Assembly (NCBI RefSeq): GCF_015477765.1
Contig: NZ_JADLQQ010000008.1
Location: 124,001-188,000 of the forward strand
Source: Nocardia transvalensis
GTDB taxonomy: Bacteria > Actinomycetota > Actinomycetes > Mycobacteriales > Mycobacteriaceae
DNA length: 64,000 bases
Direction: 5' to 3'
In this document: piece by piece, positions 43,711-52,472 of the stretch
How the letters are laid out: the number at the start of each line of letters is the position of its first letter
Numbering within the stretch: position 1 is the first letter of the stretch
Program-made: the position numbers and the translations under genes
The notes under the pieces: model-generated
Databases searched by the model: none
Told to the model about the DNA's origin: nothing
The model's input: the letters and a program-made list of their open reading frames with translations, nothing else

Positions 43711-44850
43711 ATGACGGTTGGGCTCGGAGTGAGTATCGGCACGGTCAACACGGTCTGCGCCGTATCGACCGCAGGCGGGGGACGGCACGGCGGGGGGAAT
43801 CGGCAACGGGCGGGTGGCCCGCCGACCACCTGGCGGACCACCCTCACCTTCGACAGCACCGGCACCGCGCGTGTCGGGCGCATCCCTCGACACGGCCGGG
43901 CCATCACCGAATTCGCCGATCTCACCCAGCGCGCCGCGCCGTCCGCCCGGGTCGGCCACCGCGCGCTATCGGCCGCCGATCTGGTGGCGACGGTGGCGGA
44001 CAGTGTCATCCGGCAGGTGCTCGGCGACCGCCCGGACCCCGGCGTGAGCATCACCGTCACCCATCCGGTCGGATATCCGGCCGATCGGGTGAGCGACCTG
44101 CGCGACGCCCTGGACACGGTGGGGTTGCGCCAGGCCCGCCTGATCGCCGAACCGATCGCGGCCACCGCCTGGCTGGAGTCCGCGCGCGGGCCGCTCATGC
44201 CGGGCTTGGCGCTGGTGTACGACCTGGGCGGCTCGGGTCTGAACGTGACCCTGGTCCGCGTCGGCGCCGGTTGCCCGCAGCATCCGGTCGTCGGAGAACC
44301 GTTGCGCTCCACCGATTTCGGCGGCCGCGCCTTCGGTGCCCTGATGGCGCGCCGCGCCCACTGGAGCGCCTCGGACAATCCGACCCTGGTCGGCGTGCTC
44401 TCCGATGCCGCCATCACCGAACTACGCACGGCACACGTGCGCAAATCCCTCGACGTCGTCTACGAATGCCTGCGCGTTGCCGATGTCACCATGGCCGACG
44501 TCGACTGCGTGCTGGTCGTCGGCGGCGCCGCCCGCCCGCCCGAGGTCGCGGGCCTGCTCTCCGATGCCCTCGCCCGGCCGGTGATCGTGGCCCCGGATCC
44601 CGAGCGCACGATCGCCGAGGGCGCCGCCATCCTGGCCTGCCGGTCGGCCGTCGTCCCCGCCGCGGTGGCCCACCGCCGCGTCGTCTGGATAGGCGGTGCT
44701 CGGTTGCGCCGCCGCCTCACCCGCGCGGCGGTGACGACCGCTGTCGCGGCGGCCGGGGCCTTGTTCGCGGCCACCGCCGTGGCCAGCGACGACCCCCGCA
44801 CCGCGGCCATCGATGCGAACGGCTACTGCATCGTGCAACCGGTGCACTGA
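43711..44850 (+). CDS. Hsp70-like (actin-fold) protein with C-terminal membrane anchor
   Basis: 379 residues from ATG 43711. The N-terminal 300 residues follow the Hsp70/DnaK nucleotide-binding fold: phosphate-1 GVSIGTVNTV, phosphate-2 VYDLGGSGLNV, and adenosine motif VLVVGGAARPPEV. The catalytic Asp of phosphate-1 (as in DnaK IDLGTTN) is Ser8, and the phosphate-2 Asp is Asn, so ATP hydrolysis is doubtful. There is no substrate-binding domain; instead one membrane helix (AAVTTAVAAAGALFAATAVA) and a short outer tail. A paralogue lies at 48103-50073. Role unknown. Confidence 0.78.
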   Translation: MTVGLGVSIGTVNTVCAVSTAGGGRHGGGNRQRAGGPPTTWRTTLTFDSTGTARVGRIPRHGRAITEFADLTQRAAPSARVGHRALSAADLVATVADSVIRQVLGDRPDPGVSITVTHPVGYPADRVSDLRDALDTVGLRQARLIAEPIAATAWLESARGPLMPGLALVYDLGGSGLNVTLVRVGAGCPQHPVVGEPLRSTDFGGRAFGALMARRAHWSASDNPTLVGVLSDAAITELRTAHVRKSLDVVYECLRVADVTMADVDCVLVVGGAARPPEVAGLLSDALARPVIVAPDPERTIAEGAAILACRSAVVPAAVAHRRVVWIGGARLRRRLTRAAVTTAVAAAGALFAATAVASDDPRTAAIDANGYCIVQPVH

Positions 44851-44980
44851 TCGGCCGGGCTGTTACTTCCGACACACAGCCACCCGATGTACTCGCCGGT
44901 ACCCCCGGTAACGGTGTACGTCTGTGCACTGAGGCCTGTCGCACGCCTGAATGCGGCCCTCACCGATGATCTCCGCACGG

Positions 44981-45008
44981 TTGACGTAACTCGATGTTGG
45001 TGTAACCA
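44981..45008 (+). promoter_or_regulatory. candidate promoter of the diiron oxygenase-fprB pair
   Basis: TTGACG (44981-44986), 16-bp spacer, TAACCA (45003-45008). GTAAC occurs twice and GTTAC once within 50 bp (44985-45022), forming a loose inverted pair that could bind a regulator. Confidence 0.45.
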
Positions 45009-45051
45009 TGGGACACAGTTACTAGTGCGAGATGGAGAGGCTGTGACGACG

Positions 45052-46056
45052 ATGTCCGTTGCCGCGACACCCGACGTCGACCCCGTGGTCGCCCAGGCAC
45101 AGGAGTACGCCCAGAAGCTGATGCTGCTGTCCGAGGGCTCGGTCAACAAGCACTTCGATCCGTTCGAGGACATCGACTGGGACAACCCGGATTTCGCCGC
45201 GGACGCCGGCGAGGAACGCTGGGTCCTGCCCGTCTCCGGTGACGCGCTCGGCCGCCACCCCTGGTACCAGGCGCTGCCCCTGGAGCGCAAGATCGCCATC
45301 GGCAAGTACCGCCAGGCCAACGTCGCCAAGGTCGGTCTGCAGTTCGAGTCCATCCTCATCAGCGGCATGGTCACCCACAACTTCGGGCTGCCCAACGGTT
45401 CCCCCGAGTTCCGGTACTGCTCCCACGAGATGATCGAGGAGCACAACCACACCCTGATGTTCCAGGAGATGGTCAACCGGATCGGTCTCGACGTGCCCGG
45501 AATGGGCCCGCTGGTCAGCAAGTTCAAGTATCTCGGCGCGCCGGTCGCCGCGCTGTTCCCGAACCTGTTCTTCATGGCCGTGCTCGCCGGCGAGGAGCCG
45601 ATCGACCACATCCAGAAGGCGATTCTGCGCTCGGGCGAAGAGGTGCACCCGATCATGCGCGGCGTGATGTCCATCCACGTGGCCGAGGAGGCGCGGCACA
45701 TCTCCTTCGCGCACGAGTTCCTCAAAAACCATGTGCCCGAGGCGAATGCGGCCAACAGGTTCGTGCTGTCGATCGCGATGCCGATCGTCATGTTCATTCT
45801 GGGCCGCGCGATCTACACCCCGCCGCGGTCGTTCTGGAAGGAATTCGACATCCCGGACCACGTCCGCAAGGAGCTGTTCTACGGCACCAAGGAAGCCAAG
45901 CGGGAGTTCAGCGACTTCTTCGGTGACGTGCGCACGCTGGCCAAGGAGATCGGTCTGATGAACCCGGTCGCCAAGGGCGTGTGGAAGCTGCTGCGGATCG
46001 ACGGCCACACCACCCGGTACCGTTCGGAGCCGCTGCGCGCCGCGCGGGCGGGGTGA
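45052..46056 (+). CDS. AurF-type diiron oxygenase
   Basis: 334 residues of the p-aminobenzoate N-oxygenase (AurF) family. The diiron ligands come from helices with MIEEHNHTLMFQEM and HVAEEARHISFAHEF. AurF oxidises an aryl amine to a nitro group; other members hydroxylate unknown substrates. ATG 45052 follows GGAGAGG by about 11 bases; GTG 45043 is an in-frame alternative. It is 13 bp upstream of a ferredoxin/ferredoxin reductase gene, the expected electron source, the same pairing as Rv0885-fprB in mycobacteria. Confidence 0.85.
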   Translation: MSVAATPDVDPVVAQAQEYAQKLMLLSEGSVNKHFDPFEDIDWDNPDFAADAGEERWVLPVSGDALGRHPWYQALPLERKIAIGKYRQANVAKVGLQFESILISGMVTHNFGLPNGSPEFRYCSHEMIEEHNHTLMFQEMVNRIGLDVPGMGPLVSKFKYLGAPVAALFPNLFFMAVLAGEEPIDHIQKAILRSGEEVHPIMRGVMSIHVAEEARHISFAHEFLKNHVPEANAANRFVLSIAMPIVMFILGRAIYTPPRSFWKEFDIPDHVRKELFYGTKEAKREFSDFFGDVRTLAKEIGLMNPVAKGVWKLLRIDGHTTRYRSEPLRAARAG

Positions 46057-46069
46057 GCGGCGGATATCG

Positions 46070-47635
46070 ATGCCCTACGTCGTCACCCAGTCGTGTTGCA
46101 GCGACGCCTCGTGCGTGTACGCCTGCCCGGTCAACTGCATCCATCCCACGCCCGATGAACCGGACTTCCTGACGGCGGAGATGCTGTACGTCGACCCGCA
46201 GGCGTGCGTGGACTGCGGCGCCTGCGCCACCGCCTGCCCGGTGGACGCCATCACGTCGACGAAGAAGCTGACCGCGGACCAGAAGCCGTTCATCGAGATC
46301 AACGCCGATTTCTACCGGCAGTCCCGGCCACGGCCGACGTTGGCGAAACCCATTCCGGCGCCGGTAGTTTCGCCCGAGCGTGGACCGCTGCGAGTGGCGA
46401 TCGTGGGCTCGGGCCCGTCGGCGATGTATGCCGCCGACGAACTGCTCACCCAGCGTGATGTCACGGTGACCGTGCTGGACCGGCTGCCGGTGCCCTACGG
46501 GCTGGCCCGCCACGGCGTCGCGCCGGATCACACCCGGACCCGTCAGGTGAGCCGGCTGTTCGACGTGATCTCCGCCCAGCCCGGCTTCGGCTCGTATCTG
46601 AATGTGGCGGTGGGCGACCATATTTCGCATGCGGATCTGCTCGAACACTTCCATGCCGTGATCTACGCGGTGGGCGCGTCGGCCGATCGCAAACTCGGGA
46701 TCCCGGGGGAGGGGCTGCCCGGCAGCGCCTCCGCCACCGAGTTCGTGGCCTGGTACAACGGCCATCCCGACCACGCGCGGCGCGAGTTCGATCTGACGCA
46801 TCGGCGCGCGGTCATCGTCGGCAACGGCAATGTGGCGCTCGACGTGGCCCGCATCCTCACCACCGATCCGGAGCTGCTGGCAGGTACCGAGGTGTCGCCG
46901 GTGGCGCTGGCGGCCCTGCGGCACAGCAAGGTCGACGAGGTGGTGATCCTCGGCCGCCGCGGCCCGGCCGAATCGGCCTTCACCGTACCGGAATTCGTGG
47001 GTCTGCTCGGTGCCGATGTGGACATCGTCGTCGAAGGCGAAGTCCCGGAACCTGTTTCGGGCATGCCGCAGAAGGTGGAGCAGAAGCTGAAGCTGCTGCG
47101 TGGCCTGGCCGACCGGCCGTCGGGGGCGCGTAAGCGCATCGTATTCCGCTACCTGTCCTCGCCGACCGCGCTGGTGGGCACCGATCGGGTCAGCGGAGTC
47201 GAGTTGGTGCGCAACGACCTCGTCACCGACGCCGACGGCACCGTGCGCGCGGTCGCGACCGCCGCGACCGAAACCCTGGATGCCGGACTGGTACTGGCCT
47301 CGGTCGGCTACCGCGGTGTGGCGCTGCCCGGCCTGCCGTTCGACGAGAAGGCCGCAGTGATTCCGAATGTCGACGGACGAGTGCCCGACGCGCCCGGAAC
47401 GTACGTCACCGGCTGGATCAAGCGCGGCCCGACCGGATTCATCGGCACCAACAAATCCTGCGCCCAGCAGACCGTGCAGCAGCTGGTCGACGACTTCAAC
47501 GCCGGCCGCCTCCCGGAACCCGCCCGAGACGCAGCCGATTTCGACCGCCTGGTCACCGACCGTCGGCCAACGGCCGTCCGGGGCGGTGCCGCGGCCCGAC
47601 CGTGGTGGAAGCGCAGGCTTCTGGCCCGCGCCTGA
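46070..47635 (+). CDS. fprB: ferredoxin/ferredoxin-NADP reductase fusion (FprB type)
   Basis: 521 residues. Residues 1-60 are a 7Fe-type ferredoxin with cysteine groups in CSDASCVYACPVNCIHP and CVDCGACATACPVD. From about residue 105 it is an adrenodoxin-reductase-like FAD/NADP flavoprotein: FAD motif VAIVGSGPSAMYAADEL, NADP motif VIVGNGNVALDVARIL and the C-terminal GWIKRGPTGFIGTNKSCA. It should transfer electrons from NADPH to iron-sulfur clusters and on to the diiron oxygenase upstream (inference from operon). Confidence 0.93.
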   Translation: MPYVVTQSCCSDASCVYACPVNCIHPTPDEPDFLTAEMLYVDPQACVDCGACATACPVDAITSTKKLTADQKPFIEINADFYRQSRPRPTLAKPIPAPVVSPERGPLRVAIVGSGPSAMYAADELLTQRDVTVTVLDRLPVPYGLARHGVAPDHTRTRQVSRLFDVISAQPGFGSYLNVAVGDHISHADLLEHFHAVIYAVGASADRKLGIPGEGLPGSASATEFVAWYNGHPDHARREFDLTHRRAVIVGNGNVALDVARILTTDPELLAGTEVSPVALAALRHSKVDEVVILGRRGPAESAFTVPEFVGLLGADVDIVVEGEVPEPVSGMPQKVEQKLKLLRGLADRPSGARKRIVFRYLSSPTALVGTDRVSGVELVRNDLVTDADGTVRAVATAATETLDAGLVLASVGYRGVALPGLPFDEKAAVIPNVDGRVPDAPGTYVTGWIKRGPTGFIGTNKSCAQQTVQQLVDDFNAGRLPEPARDAADFDRLVTDRRPTAVRGGAAARPWWKRRLLARA

Positions 47636-48102
47636 CCCTGTCAGGTAACGCTGGTGCCCCACGCGGCGACTTCCCCGGCGGAGCGCCGGTTTTCGCGAAC
47701 CATCCGGTCCGTCCGTGGTGGGCGATGTGCCGTAATTGCCTGTCCTTCAAGGATTAGCAACCGTCTAGCCATCGGGGAACTGGGGGATGGATTCGGTCGT
47801 GCCGAGATCAACTACGGGCCAACGCAGCGCACCGGTCGGTTTTCACCTAAATTTACTGCGTGGTAGCCAGTTTCAGTCGGAATTGGACGGCTGAGTAAGA
47901 ATTTGCTGACCTCGTCTCAACCGGTATGCCCGTCTATCAGCGCTTTTGCGACGCATACCAGTGGGTATGAAACCTTTTCTCCGGATTCGGTATTCGTGAT
48001 CGACGGGTGCCAGCTAACCTGAGTTCGCTGTTTGGTAAACGACCGCGACCACATGGTGCGTCTGGCGTGAGGCCGTGGTCACGGTGCGTTGACGGGATGG
48101 CA
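47636..48102. other. 467-bp AT-richer intergenic region
   Basis: It starts with the fprB terminator and otherwise holds no convincing gene. It contains AT-rich patches (around 47840-47910) and a perfect inverted repeat CATACC AGTG GGTATG (47954-47969). It should carry the promoter of the second Hsp70-like gene. Confidence 0.55.
47675..47693 (+). terminator. intrinsic terminator of fprB
   Basis: CCGGCG GAG CGCCGG followed by TTTTCG, 39 bp after the fprB stop. Short GC stem plus T-run. Confidence 0.8.
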
Positions 48103-50073
48103 ATGACTGTTGGCTTCGGCATGAGCATCGGCACAGTGAACTCCGTGTGGGCGGCCACGGACGGCGACCGCGATCGGCCCGCGGTGCGGGTGCGGCGCAC
48201 GGCCGTCACCTTCGACAGCGCGGGCGGCCCCCGAATGGGTGGCCTGCCCCGATTCGCCCCGGTGGTCACCGATTTCGCCGACCTCACCAGGGATTCGGAG
48301 CCGGTCGTGCTCGGCGGCCGCATCTGGTCGCCCACCGACCTGGTCGCCGCGGTGGTCAGCTGCCTGATCGCCGCCAACGAGCCCGCGGCCGGACCGGTCG
48401 CCACCTATCCCGCGTGCTATACCGCCCGCCAGCTGGCGGCGTTGCGGCACGCCCTGGACTGGTCCGGCGCCGCCGATGTGCTGCTGATGCCGGAGCCGGT
48501 GGCGGCGGTCGAATGGCTCGACGCCGAGCACGGCGTCTCCGACAACGGGCTCACCCTGGTGTACGACCTGGGCGGGAGCTGCCTCGACGTAGCGATCGTG
48601 CGCACCGAGGCCGACCGGAACGAGCGCGGTGTCCTCGGCGCGGCGGTGCGCTCGCACGACTACGGCGGGCGGCCACTGGGAACCATTCTGGCGCGCTACG
48701 CGCGAGCGCTGGCGCCGAGCGCACCGTCTCCGGTGTCGAAGGTGGTGCCCGCCTGCGACACCAAGCGGCTGCGCGTCTGGAATGTCCGCAATTCCCTTCG
48801 GGTGGTTCGCAATTGCGTGCACGCGGCGGGGTTGACGCTGCGCGAGGTGGATCGCGTGCTGGTGGTCGGCGGCGCGGCGCGCCCGGCCGAGGTGGCGCAG
48901 GTGCTGGCCGAACTCGGCCGTCCGCTGGTGATAGGGCCGGATCCGGCGCACACCGTGGCCATCGGCGCCGCGATCGCCTCGGCGCGGCTGGCGGAGTCGG
49001 GCGGAAATTCGACGCGTTATGCGCGCGGTGCGGCCGTATTGTCCAGCGCGGCTGTTGTTTCCGCGCTGGCGATGTCGGCCGCGACGATGCTGAGCAATGG
49101 CCCGGTCCGATCCGACGACACGGGAATGCAATTCGCTCCCGCCCTGGCCGACCCGGCCAATGCCGCCCGCAACCACAACCGCAACCTGCGGGAGATCGCC
49201 TACGGCGTACCGGGCGGCGCGGACGCGCTGATCTCGTCGTCTTCCTCGTTACGCTCGCATCACACACTCGCGCAGTCGTTTTCGACCGTATCCGCCGTCG
49301 GTACAGGGAGTCCGATCCGCTCGTACGCTTCCGGAAATCGGTGCGATACCGTCCGTCCCGGTTCCGGGCCCACCTATGCCGACCCCGCCCAATTCATCAA
49401 CCCATTGCCCTTCCGCGCTGCGCCGCGGGGCGGACAGGCGAACACCCCGACCGAACCGCCCAGGCCCGGACCGATTCCGTCGATCAGCCTCCCCGACCTC
49501 GCGGATATCGCCGAACCCATCGCGGCGCCGCCCCCGCCGATCATGGGCCCGATCGCAGTGAGTGCCGGTACGGCCACATCGGCGCCCACCGGAACTCCGG
49601 TTCCGAATCAGGGAACGATCGCGAACCCGGTAGAGGCCCCGCCCAACCCGCCGATGCCCGCACCGGCAGCGCCCTTCGACTCGACCACCACGGACCCGTC
49701 GACGAACATTCCCACCAGAGGCGCGATCGGCGGTACCGAGACACCGTCCGGCACTTCCGGTTCCGGTGGATCGATGGATGTCTCCACCTCGACCGGAGGA
49801 CCCACCTCGCCGGGTTCCCTGTCCGGTGGTTCGCTGTCGGGCGGCGGAACCACCTCGAGCGGCACGTTCTCCGGCGGCGGGTTGCCCTCCGGTGGAACCA
49901 CGGGCGGGTCGTTCTCCGGTGGAGGCATGTCGGGTGGGACGACCTCCGGCGGTTCGCTTTCCGGCGGCGGGACCACGTCCGGTGGGGCGTTCTCCGGAGG
50001 CAGTACCTCTTCCGGCACCTCGTCCTCGAGTGGAGGCGCCTCCGGTGGCGGGTTGGGCGGCTCACGCCTCTGA
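48103..50073 (+). CDS. Hsp70-like protein with membrane helix and long Ser/Gly/Pro-rich tail
   Basis: 656 residues from ATG 48103, chosen to match its paralogue (MTVGFGMSIGTVNSV against MTVGLGVSIGTVNTV); ATG 48097 is two codons upstream. Residues 1-300 are an Hsp70-like nucleotide-binding fold with phosphate-2 VYDLGGSCLDVAIV and VLVVGGAARPAEV, again with Ser8 at the catalytic Asp position. A membrane segment (GAAVLSSAAVVSALAMSAAT) follows at about residue 320, then a Pro-rich region and, from about residue 565, a Ser/Gly/Thr tail of repeated SGGGTTSGG and FSGGG units. The tail would lie outside the cell. No chaperone substrate domain. Function unknown. Confidence 0.78.
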   Translation: MTVGFGMSIGTVNSVWAATDGDRDRPAVRVRRTAVTFDSAGGPRMGGLPRFAPVVTDFADLTRDSEPVVLGGRIWSPTDLVAAVVSCLIAANEPAAGPVATYPACYTARQLAALRHALDWSGAADVLLMPEPVAAVEWLDAEHGVSDNGLTLVYDLGGSCLDVAIVRTEADRNERGVLGAAVRSHDYGGRPLGTILARYARALAPSAPSPVSKVVPACDTKRLRVWNVRNSLRVVRNCVHAAGLTLREVDRVLVVGGAARPAEVAQVLAELGRPLVIGPDPAHTVAIGAAIASARLAESGGNSTRYARGAAVLSSAAVVSALAMSAATMLSNGPVRSDDTGMQFAPALADPANAARNHNRNLREIAYGVPGGADALISSSSSLRSHHTLAQSFSTVSAVGTGSPIRSYASGNRCDTVRPGSGPTYADPAQFINPLPFRAAPRGGQANTPTEPPRPGPIPSISLPDLADIAEPIAAPPPPIMGPIAVSAGTATSAPTGTPVPNQGTIANPVEAPPNPPMPAPAAPFDSTTTDPSTNIPTRGAIGGTETPSGTSGSGGSMDVSTSTGGPTSPGSLSGGSLSGGGTTSSGTFSGGGLPSGGTTGGSFSGGGMSGGTTSGGSLSGGGTTSGGAFSGGSTSSGTSSSSGGASGGGLGGSRL

Positions 50074-50097
50074 GCAACAGGGGGCCTGAGATCACGT

Positions 50098-50499
50098 TCA
50101 GTCGTGTCGGGCGCCGAGCATGTCCAGGTAGTGCTGGTTGTACATGATGCCGAGGATGTTGCCGAACGGGTCGACCACGGCGGCGGTGACGAATCCTTCG
50201 CCGCGCTCGATGATCGGCTGATATTCCTTGGCGCCCAAGGCGATGAGCCGGTCCAATGCCGCGGGCAGATCGTCCACGTGCCAGTACAGGATCTGTCCGC
50301 CGGGCTGCTCGGGCTGCGGCTCGGGCGCGTATTCGCGGGCGACCAGGCCCAACTCGTGCTGGTAGTCGCCGATGCGGAACTCGAGGTAGCCGCCCGGCAC
50401 CTCGAAATAGGGCGGCACGCCCAGCACCTCGGTGTACCAGCGCCCGGCCGCGTCCAGATCGTCGGCGTAGTAGGACACGGTCGTCATTCCTCGCAGCAT
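50098..50499 (-). CDS. VOC family (glyoxalase/dioxygenase-fold) protein
   Basis: 133 residues, two beta-alpha-beta-beta-beta modules: GMTTVSYYADDLDAAGRWYTEVLGVPPYFE and ILYWHVDDLPAALDRLIALGAKE, ending VDPFGNILGIMYN. Such proteins bind metal or small electrophiles; the reaction is unknown. ATG 50499 follows GGAG. It is divergent from the WYL regulator and a perfect palindrome lies between, so its expression is probably set by that regulator. Confidence 0.88.
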   Translation of the reverse strand: MLRGMTTVSYYADDLDAAGRWYTEVLGVPPYFEVPGGYLEFRIGDYQHELGLVAREYAPEPQPEQPGGQILYWHVDDLPAALDRLIALGAKEYQPIIERGEGFVTAAVVDPFGNILGIMYNQHYLDMLGARHD

Positions 50500-50543
50500 C
50501 TCGGTCTCCTTCGTTGTTGTGCTGTTCCTCCATCCTCGGATCG

Positions 50544-50568
50544 AAAGTGCTCACCAATTGAGCACTTT
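50544..50568. promoter_or_regulatory. operator palindrome between VOC gene and WYL regulator
   Basis: AAAGTGCTC ACCAATT GAGCACTTT, perfect 9-bp arms with a 7-base spacer, 19 bp before the WYL start and 45 bp before the VOC start. Likely bound by the WYL regulator (inference). Confidence 0.75.
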
Positions 50569-50586
50569 TACGGGCAGAATTTCGCT

Positions 50587-51522
50587 ATGCGAGCCGATCG
50601 ACTGGTGGCCACCCTGCTGCTGATGCAGAACCGCGGGCGAGTGACGGCGGCCGAGGTCGCCGCCGAACTGGAGATATCGGTCGCCACCGCCCGCCGTGAC
50701 CTCGAGGCACTGTCGGCGGCCGGAATCCCGGTCTATCCGCAGCCGGGCCGGGGCGGCGGCTGGTCGCTGGTGGGCGGGGCCCGCACCAACTTGAGCGGCC
50801 TCACCGTGGCCGAGGCGCAGGCCCTGTTCCTGCTGCTCGGACCGGCCGCCACCAGCGCGCCCGGTGTCCGCTCGGCGCTGCGCAAACTGATGCGCGCGCT
50901 ACCGGAGACCTTCCGAGCCGATGCGCAGGCGGCGGCCGAGGCGGTGGTCATCGATCCTGCCGGGTGGGGCGAGCGGAAGGACGCGGTGCCGCCGCTGGTC
51001 GCCCGGCTCCAGCAGGCGGTGGTCGGCCGCCGAAAGATCGCACTGCGGTACGGGTCCACGAGCACGACCTGGGTGGTCGATCCCTGGGGACTGGTCGACA
51101 AGGATGCCGTGTGGTACCTGATCGCCGGTACCGACCGCGGGCGGCGCACCTACCGGGTCGATCGCATTGCCGAGGCCGAGATCACCGCCGAGAGCGCCGA
51201 CCGCCCAACCGATTTCGACCTGGCGCAGGAATGGAGCGAGGTGGTCGAGGACATGGAGCAGCGCCGTGCCCGCGTCTCGGCCACGGTCCTCGCCGACCCA
51301 CGCATCGCCCCGATCCTGGCCGACCGGCTCGGCCGCCACGGCACCGTCGAAGGCCCGGCGCCGGACGGCCGAACCCGGCTGCGGATCACCGCCCACATGC
51401 CGCGTTCCATCGCCGAGCAGTTGGCGGGCTGGGGTTCGGCGGTGGAAGTCGTCGAGCCCCAGGAGGTTCGAGACGAGATGCGGGCGATCGCCGCCGAATT
51501 GACCGCGCTGTACGGACACTGA
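50587..51522 (+). CDS. YafY-type HTH/WYL-domain transcriptional regulator
   Basis: 311 residues. The N-terminal winged helix (RLVATLLLMQNRGRVTAAEVAAELEISVATARRDLEAL in parts) is followed by a WYL domain (GSTSTTWVVDPWGLVDKDAVWYLIAGTD) and a C-terminal WCX extension. WYL regulators usually respond to a ligand or nucleic acid signal. ATG 50587 is the first codon of the family sequence; the frame is open far upstream but that part overlaps the divergent VOC gene. Confidence 0.88.
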   Translation: MRADRLVATLLLMQNRGRVTAAEVAAELEISVATARRDLEALSAAGIPVYPQPGRGGGWSLVGGARTNLSGLTVAEAQALFLLLGPAATSAPGVRSALRKLMRALPETFRADAQAAAEAVVIDPAGWGERKDAVPPLVARLQQAVVGRRKIALRYGSTSTTWVVDPWGLVDKDAVWYLIAGTDRGRRTYRVDRIAEAEITAESADRPTDFDLAQEWSEVVEDMEQRRARVSATVLADPRIAPILADRLGRHGTVEGPAPDGRTRLRITAHMPRSIAEQLAGWGSAVEVVEPQEVRDEMRAIAAELTALYGH

Positions 51523-51552
51523 CGGCCGCACACCGAAACGGCGTGCGGCCGT
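51522..51552. terminator. bidirectional hairpin terminator
   Basis: Perfect 10-bp stem ACGGCCGCAC ... GTGCGGCCGT with an 11-base loop between the convergent WYL and SDR genes. It begins on the last base of the WYL stop codon. Confidence 0.8.
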
Positions 51553-51565
51553 AGGGCTTCGGCGA

Positions 51566-52327
51566 CTACTGGGCGGTGAAGCCACCGTCGATCGCGACCG
51601 CCGCGCCGGTGACGAAGCTCGCCTCGTCGCTGAGTAGATACGCGCACAGCGCCGCGATCTCGTCCGGCCGCGCGATGCGGCCCAGCGGATGCAGCGCCGC
51701 AATGCTCGCCTCGCCTTCGGGAGTCGCGCCCATGGAGCTCCGGAACGCGGGGGTGTCCACCGCGCCCGACACCACCGCATTCACCCGCACTCCCTGACCG
51801 GCCGCCTCCAGCGCCACCGCCCGCGTCAGCCCGATCACCCCGTGCTTGGCCGCCACATACGGCGCCACCGAACCCATGCCCACCACACCGAGATTGGAGG
51901 CATTGTTCAGGATCGCGCCGCCGCCGGAGGCCACGATCGCCGGAACCTGATGGCGCAGACCGTAATACACGGCGCTGAGGTTCACCTCCAGATCGGCCCG
52001 CCAGCCCGCCTCGTCGATGTCCTGGATCGGCCCGAACGCATTGACACCTCCGGCATTGTTGAACGCGGCATCCAGTCGCCCGAACTCCGCCACGGCGGCC
52101 CGGGTCAGGCGAGCCACCTCGTCGTCGACGGTGACGTCGGTCGGAACGAAGACCGCCCGTCCGCCCGCCGCGCGGATCTCCTCGGCCACCCGGTCGCCCG
52201 CCTGCTTCCCGCGCGCCCCGAGCACCACCGCGGCGCCTTCGGCGGCCACCCGCCGTGCCACCGCCGCGCCCACCCCGGAACTGGCCCCTGTAATCAGCAC
52301 CACCTTGGACTCGAACCGGCCACCCAT
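51566..52327 (-). CDS. SDR family NAD(P)-dependent oxidoreductase
   Basis: 253 residues, classical short-chain dehydrogenase. Cofactor motif TGASSGVG, NNAGG, and catalytic YxxxK in APYVAAKHG; the tail has FVTGAAVAIDGGFTAQ. ATG 52327 is chosen because GGAG lies six bases upstream and the protein then has the normal length; ATG 52339 is in frame. Substrate unknown. Convergent with the WYL gene. Confidence 0.9.
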   Translation of the reverse strand: MGGRFESKVVLITGASSGVGAAVARRVAAEGAAVVLGARGKQAGDRVAEEIRAAGGRAVFVPTDVTVDDEVARLTRAAVAEFGRLDAAFNNAGGVNAFGPIQDIDEAGWRADLEVNLSAVYYGLRHQVPAIVASGGGAILNNASNLGVVGMGSVAPYVAAKHGVIGLTRAVALEAAGQGVRVNAVVSGAVDTPAFRSSMGATPEGEASIAALHPLGRIARPDEIAALCAYLLSDEASFVTGAAVAIDGGFTAQ

Positions 52328-52472
52328 CGTGTTCTCCATTTCCCTTGTCGTAGCGGTCTTTTCGCCGCGACATCGAGTCAACCGCCGCCGCGAGCCCGGT
52401 GCTGGCGGAATCCGGACGTCTAATTGACGTGTCATCTATTGCCGTTCGCCGTCCCGCGCGCACACTGGATTG

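Noticed and set aside
48147..50147. 666-codon second plus-strand frame inside the Hsp70-like gene
   Set aside because: Out-of-frame shadow, Arg-rich; the other frame carries the actin-fold motifs.
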